The notes under the pieces are model-generated. The model was not told the origin of the DNA, did no database searches, and saw only the letters and a program-made list of their open reading frames with translations. The translations under genes and the position numbers were made by a program. From Pseudomonas lini (GTDB lineage: Bacteria > Pseudomonadota > Gammaproteobacteria > Pseudomonadales > Pseudomonadaceae), in NCBI RefSeq assembly GCF_030812475.1, contig NZ_JAUSSR010000001.1, forward strand, positions 744,001 through 808,000: 64,000 nt of DNA. Direction: 5' to 3'. Below are positions 63,351 through 64,000 of the stretch, in pieces. Within the stretch, counting starts at the first letter, position 1, and the number at the start of each line of letters is the position of its first letter.

Positions 63351-63575
63351 TGTGGGAGCGGCGGTGCGGCGATCCGGGCAGCACAGTCAACATTGATGTC
63401 GGCTGACACACCGACTTCGCTGGCAAGCCAGCTCCTACAGGGGAATCGGGTCGTATCCAAATCCTGTGACCGGCAAAGATCCAATGTAGGAGCTGGCTTG
63501 CCAGCGAAGGCGGACTGACATCCGGCATCGATGTCGACTGACACCCCCTCTTCGCGAGCAAGCCCGCTCCCACCG
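63351..63575. repeat. REPIN and partial REP units of both families
   Basis: Reverse unit CTGGCAAGCCAGCTCCTACAG (about 63419) and forward unit ATGTAGGAGCTGGCTTGCCAG (about 63485) form an inverted-order REPIN. A decayed GTGGGAGCGGCGG unit (63352) and a reverse TTCGCGAGCAAGCCCGCTCCCA unit (about 63550) belong to the other family. The gap between the GNAT gene and the EamA gene is otherwise empty. Confidence 0.75.
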
Positions 63576-63690
63576 TTTTGATTGCATGCGGACCGGAGAA
63601 TCGGGTCGGCTGGCAGGTCGCCGTGACCACAGAAACGGAAAGGTACACGATCAAAAACCCGTCGACAGCGTCCAAGACAGGTGACCCTAT

Positions 63691-64000
63691 CTACTTCGAA
63701 AACCGCCGCGCCCCCGCCACACAAAGAATCACCGCCACCGTCACCCCCAACATCCCAACGCTCACCTGCTCATGCAGCAACGTTGCCGCCAACGCCAACC
63801 CGAAAAACGGTTGCAGCAACTGCAACTGCCCGACGGCGGCGATCCCGCCCTGGGCCAGCCCGCGATACCAGAAGACGAAACCGACCAGCATGCTGAACAC
63901 CGATACATAACCGAGGCAGACCCATGCCGATGTCGTAATACCCGAGAACGAGGGCGGGGCGAGGTACCAGGTCAGCGGGATCATGACGGGAAGCGACAGC
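63691..64000 (-). CDS. EamA/DMT family transporter, C-terminal part
   Basis: About 103 residues of the C-terminal end of a drug/metabolite transporter; the gene continues beyond the right edge. Visible helices contain AWVCLGYVSVFSMLVGFVFWYRGLAQGG, AAVGQLQLLQPFFGLALAATLLHEQVS and MLGVTVAVILCVAGARR. The QLQLLQPF...LHE pattern is typical of the last EamA repeat. The substrate is unknown. Confidence 0.87.
   Translation of the reverse strand, partial: LSLPVMIPLTWYLAPPSFSGITTSAWVCLGYVSVFSMLVGFVFWYRGLAQGGIAAVGQLQLLQPFFGLALAATLLHEQVSVGMLGVTVAVILCVAGARRFSK

Overview
This is a chromosomal window from a Pseudomonas, most likely of the P. fluorescens group. Evidence: high GC, a fused nuoCD gene, a monomeric isocitrate dehydrogenase (ICDH) head to head with a dimeric one, many REP/REPIN palindromes of the GGAGC-N-GGCTTGCC-N-GC type, and a gene order from nuo through aceA, purB, mnmA, icd/idh, clpSA, aat, trxB, ftsK, lolA, serS and cysG to tusE that matches, as I remember it, the P. 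aeruginosa PA2605-PA2641 region.

Core part (1-39,300): the left edge holds the start of the complex I operon (nuoA-B-CD-E-F, minus strand). A leucyl-tRNA synthetase that is probably a second copy lies between nuoA and aceA. Then come aceA, a secretin-domain periplasmic protein, a GNAT and the ribosomal oxygenase roxA, the purB-hflD-mnmA-nudJ tRNA/purine block, icd and idh, cspD, the ClpS/ClpA adaptor-unfoldase pair, infA, both N-degron aminoacyl transferases (ate, aat), trxB, ftsK, lolA, rarA, crcB, serS, cysG, a glutathionyl-hydroquinone reductase, and the tusDCBE sulfur-relay operon with a ybiB-like gene.

Mixed accessory part (39,300-51,600): small stress and housekeeping genes (DUF1275 membrane protein, lipoprotein, hemerythrin, two Nudix/GNAT genes, MGMT, gamma-glutamyltranspeptidase, isochorismatase-like hydrolase). 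These are followed by a compact carbohydrate locus: a LacI repressor divergent from a Gfo/Idh dehydrogenase, a TIM-barrel isomerase and an NHS-type MFS permease. A perfect 22-bp palindrome lies in the shared intergenic region.

Variable part (51,600-64,000): NIPSNAP and HIT proteins, an antitoxin with a truncated toxin, and two near-identical cassettes flanking an MFS exporter. Each cassette carries a C4-like antisense RNA and a small Pseudomonas-specific protein gene (DUF6124/DUF3077-like). In each cassette one loop segment is complementary both to an upstream decoy and to the Shine-Dalgarno region of the small gene, and this pairing code differs between the cassettes with compensating changes in all three elements. 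I consider this the most interesting item in the window. After IS and TRAP-transporter debris comes an alcohol oxidation operon (PQQ quinohaemoprotein dehydrogenase and AldA-type aldehyde dehydrogenase) with a good sigma-54 promoter, facing a convergent AcoR-type enhancer-binding protein gene. The window ends in an EamA transporter gene cut by the edge. I saw no tRNA, rRNA or CRISPR array.
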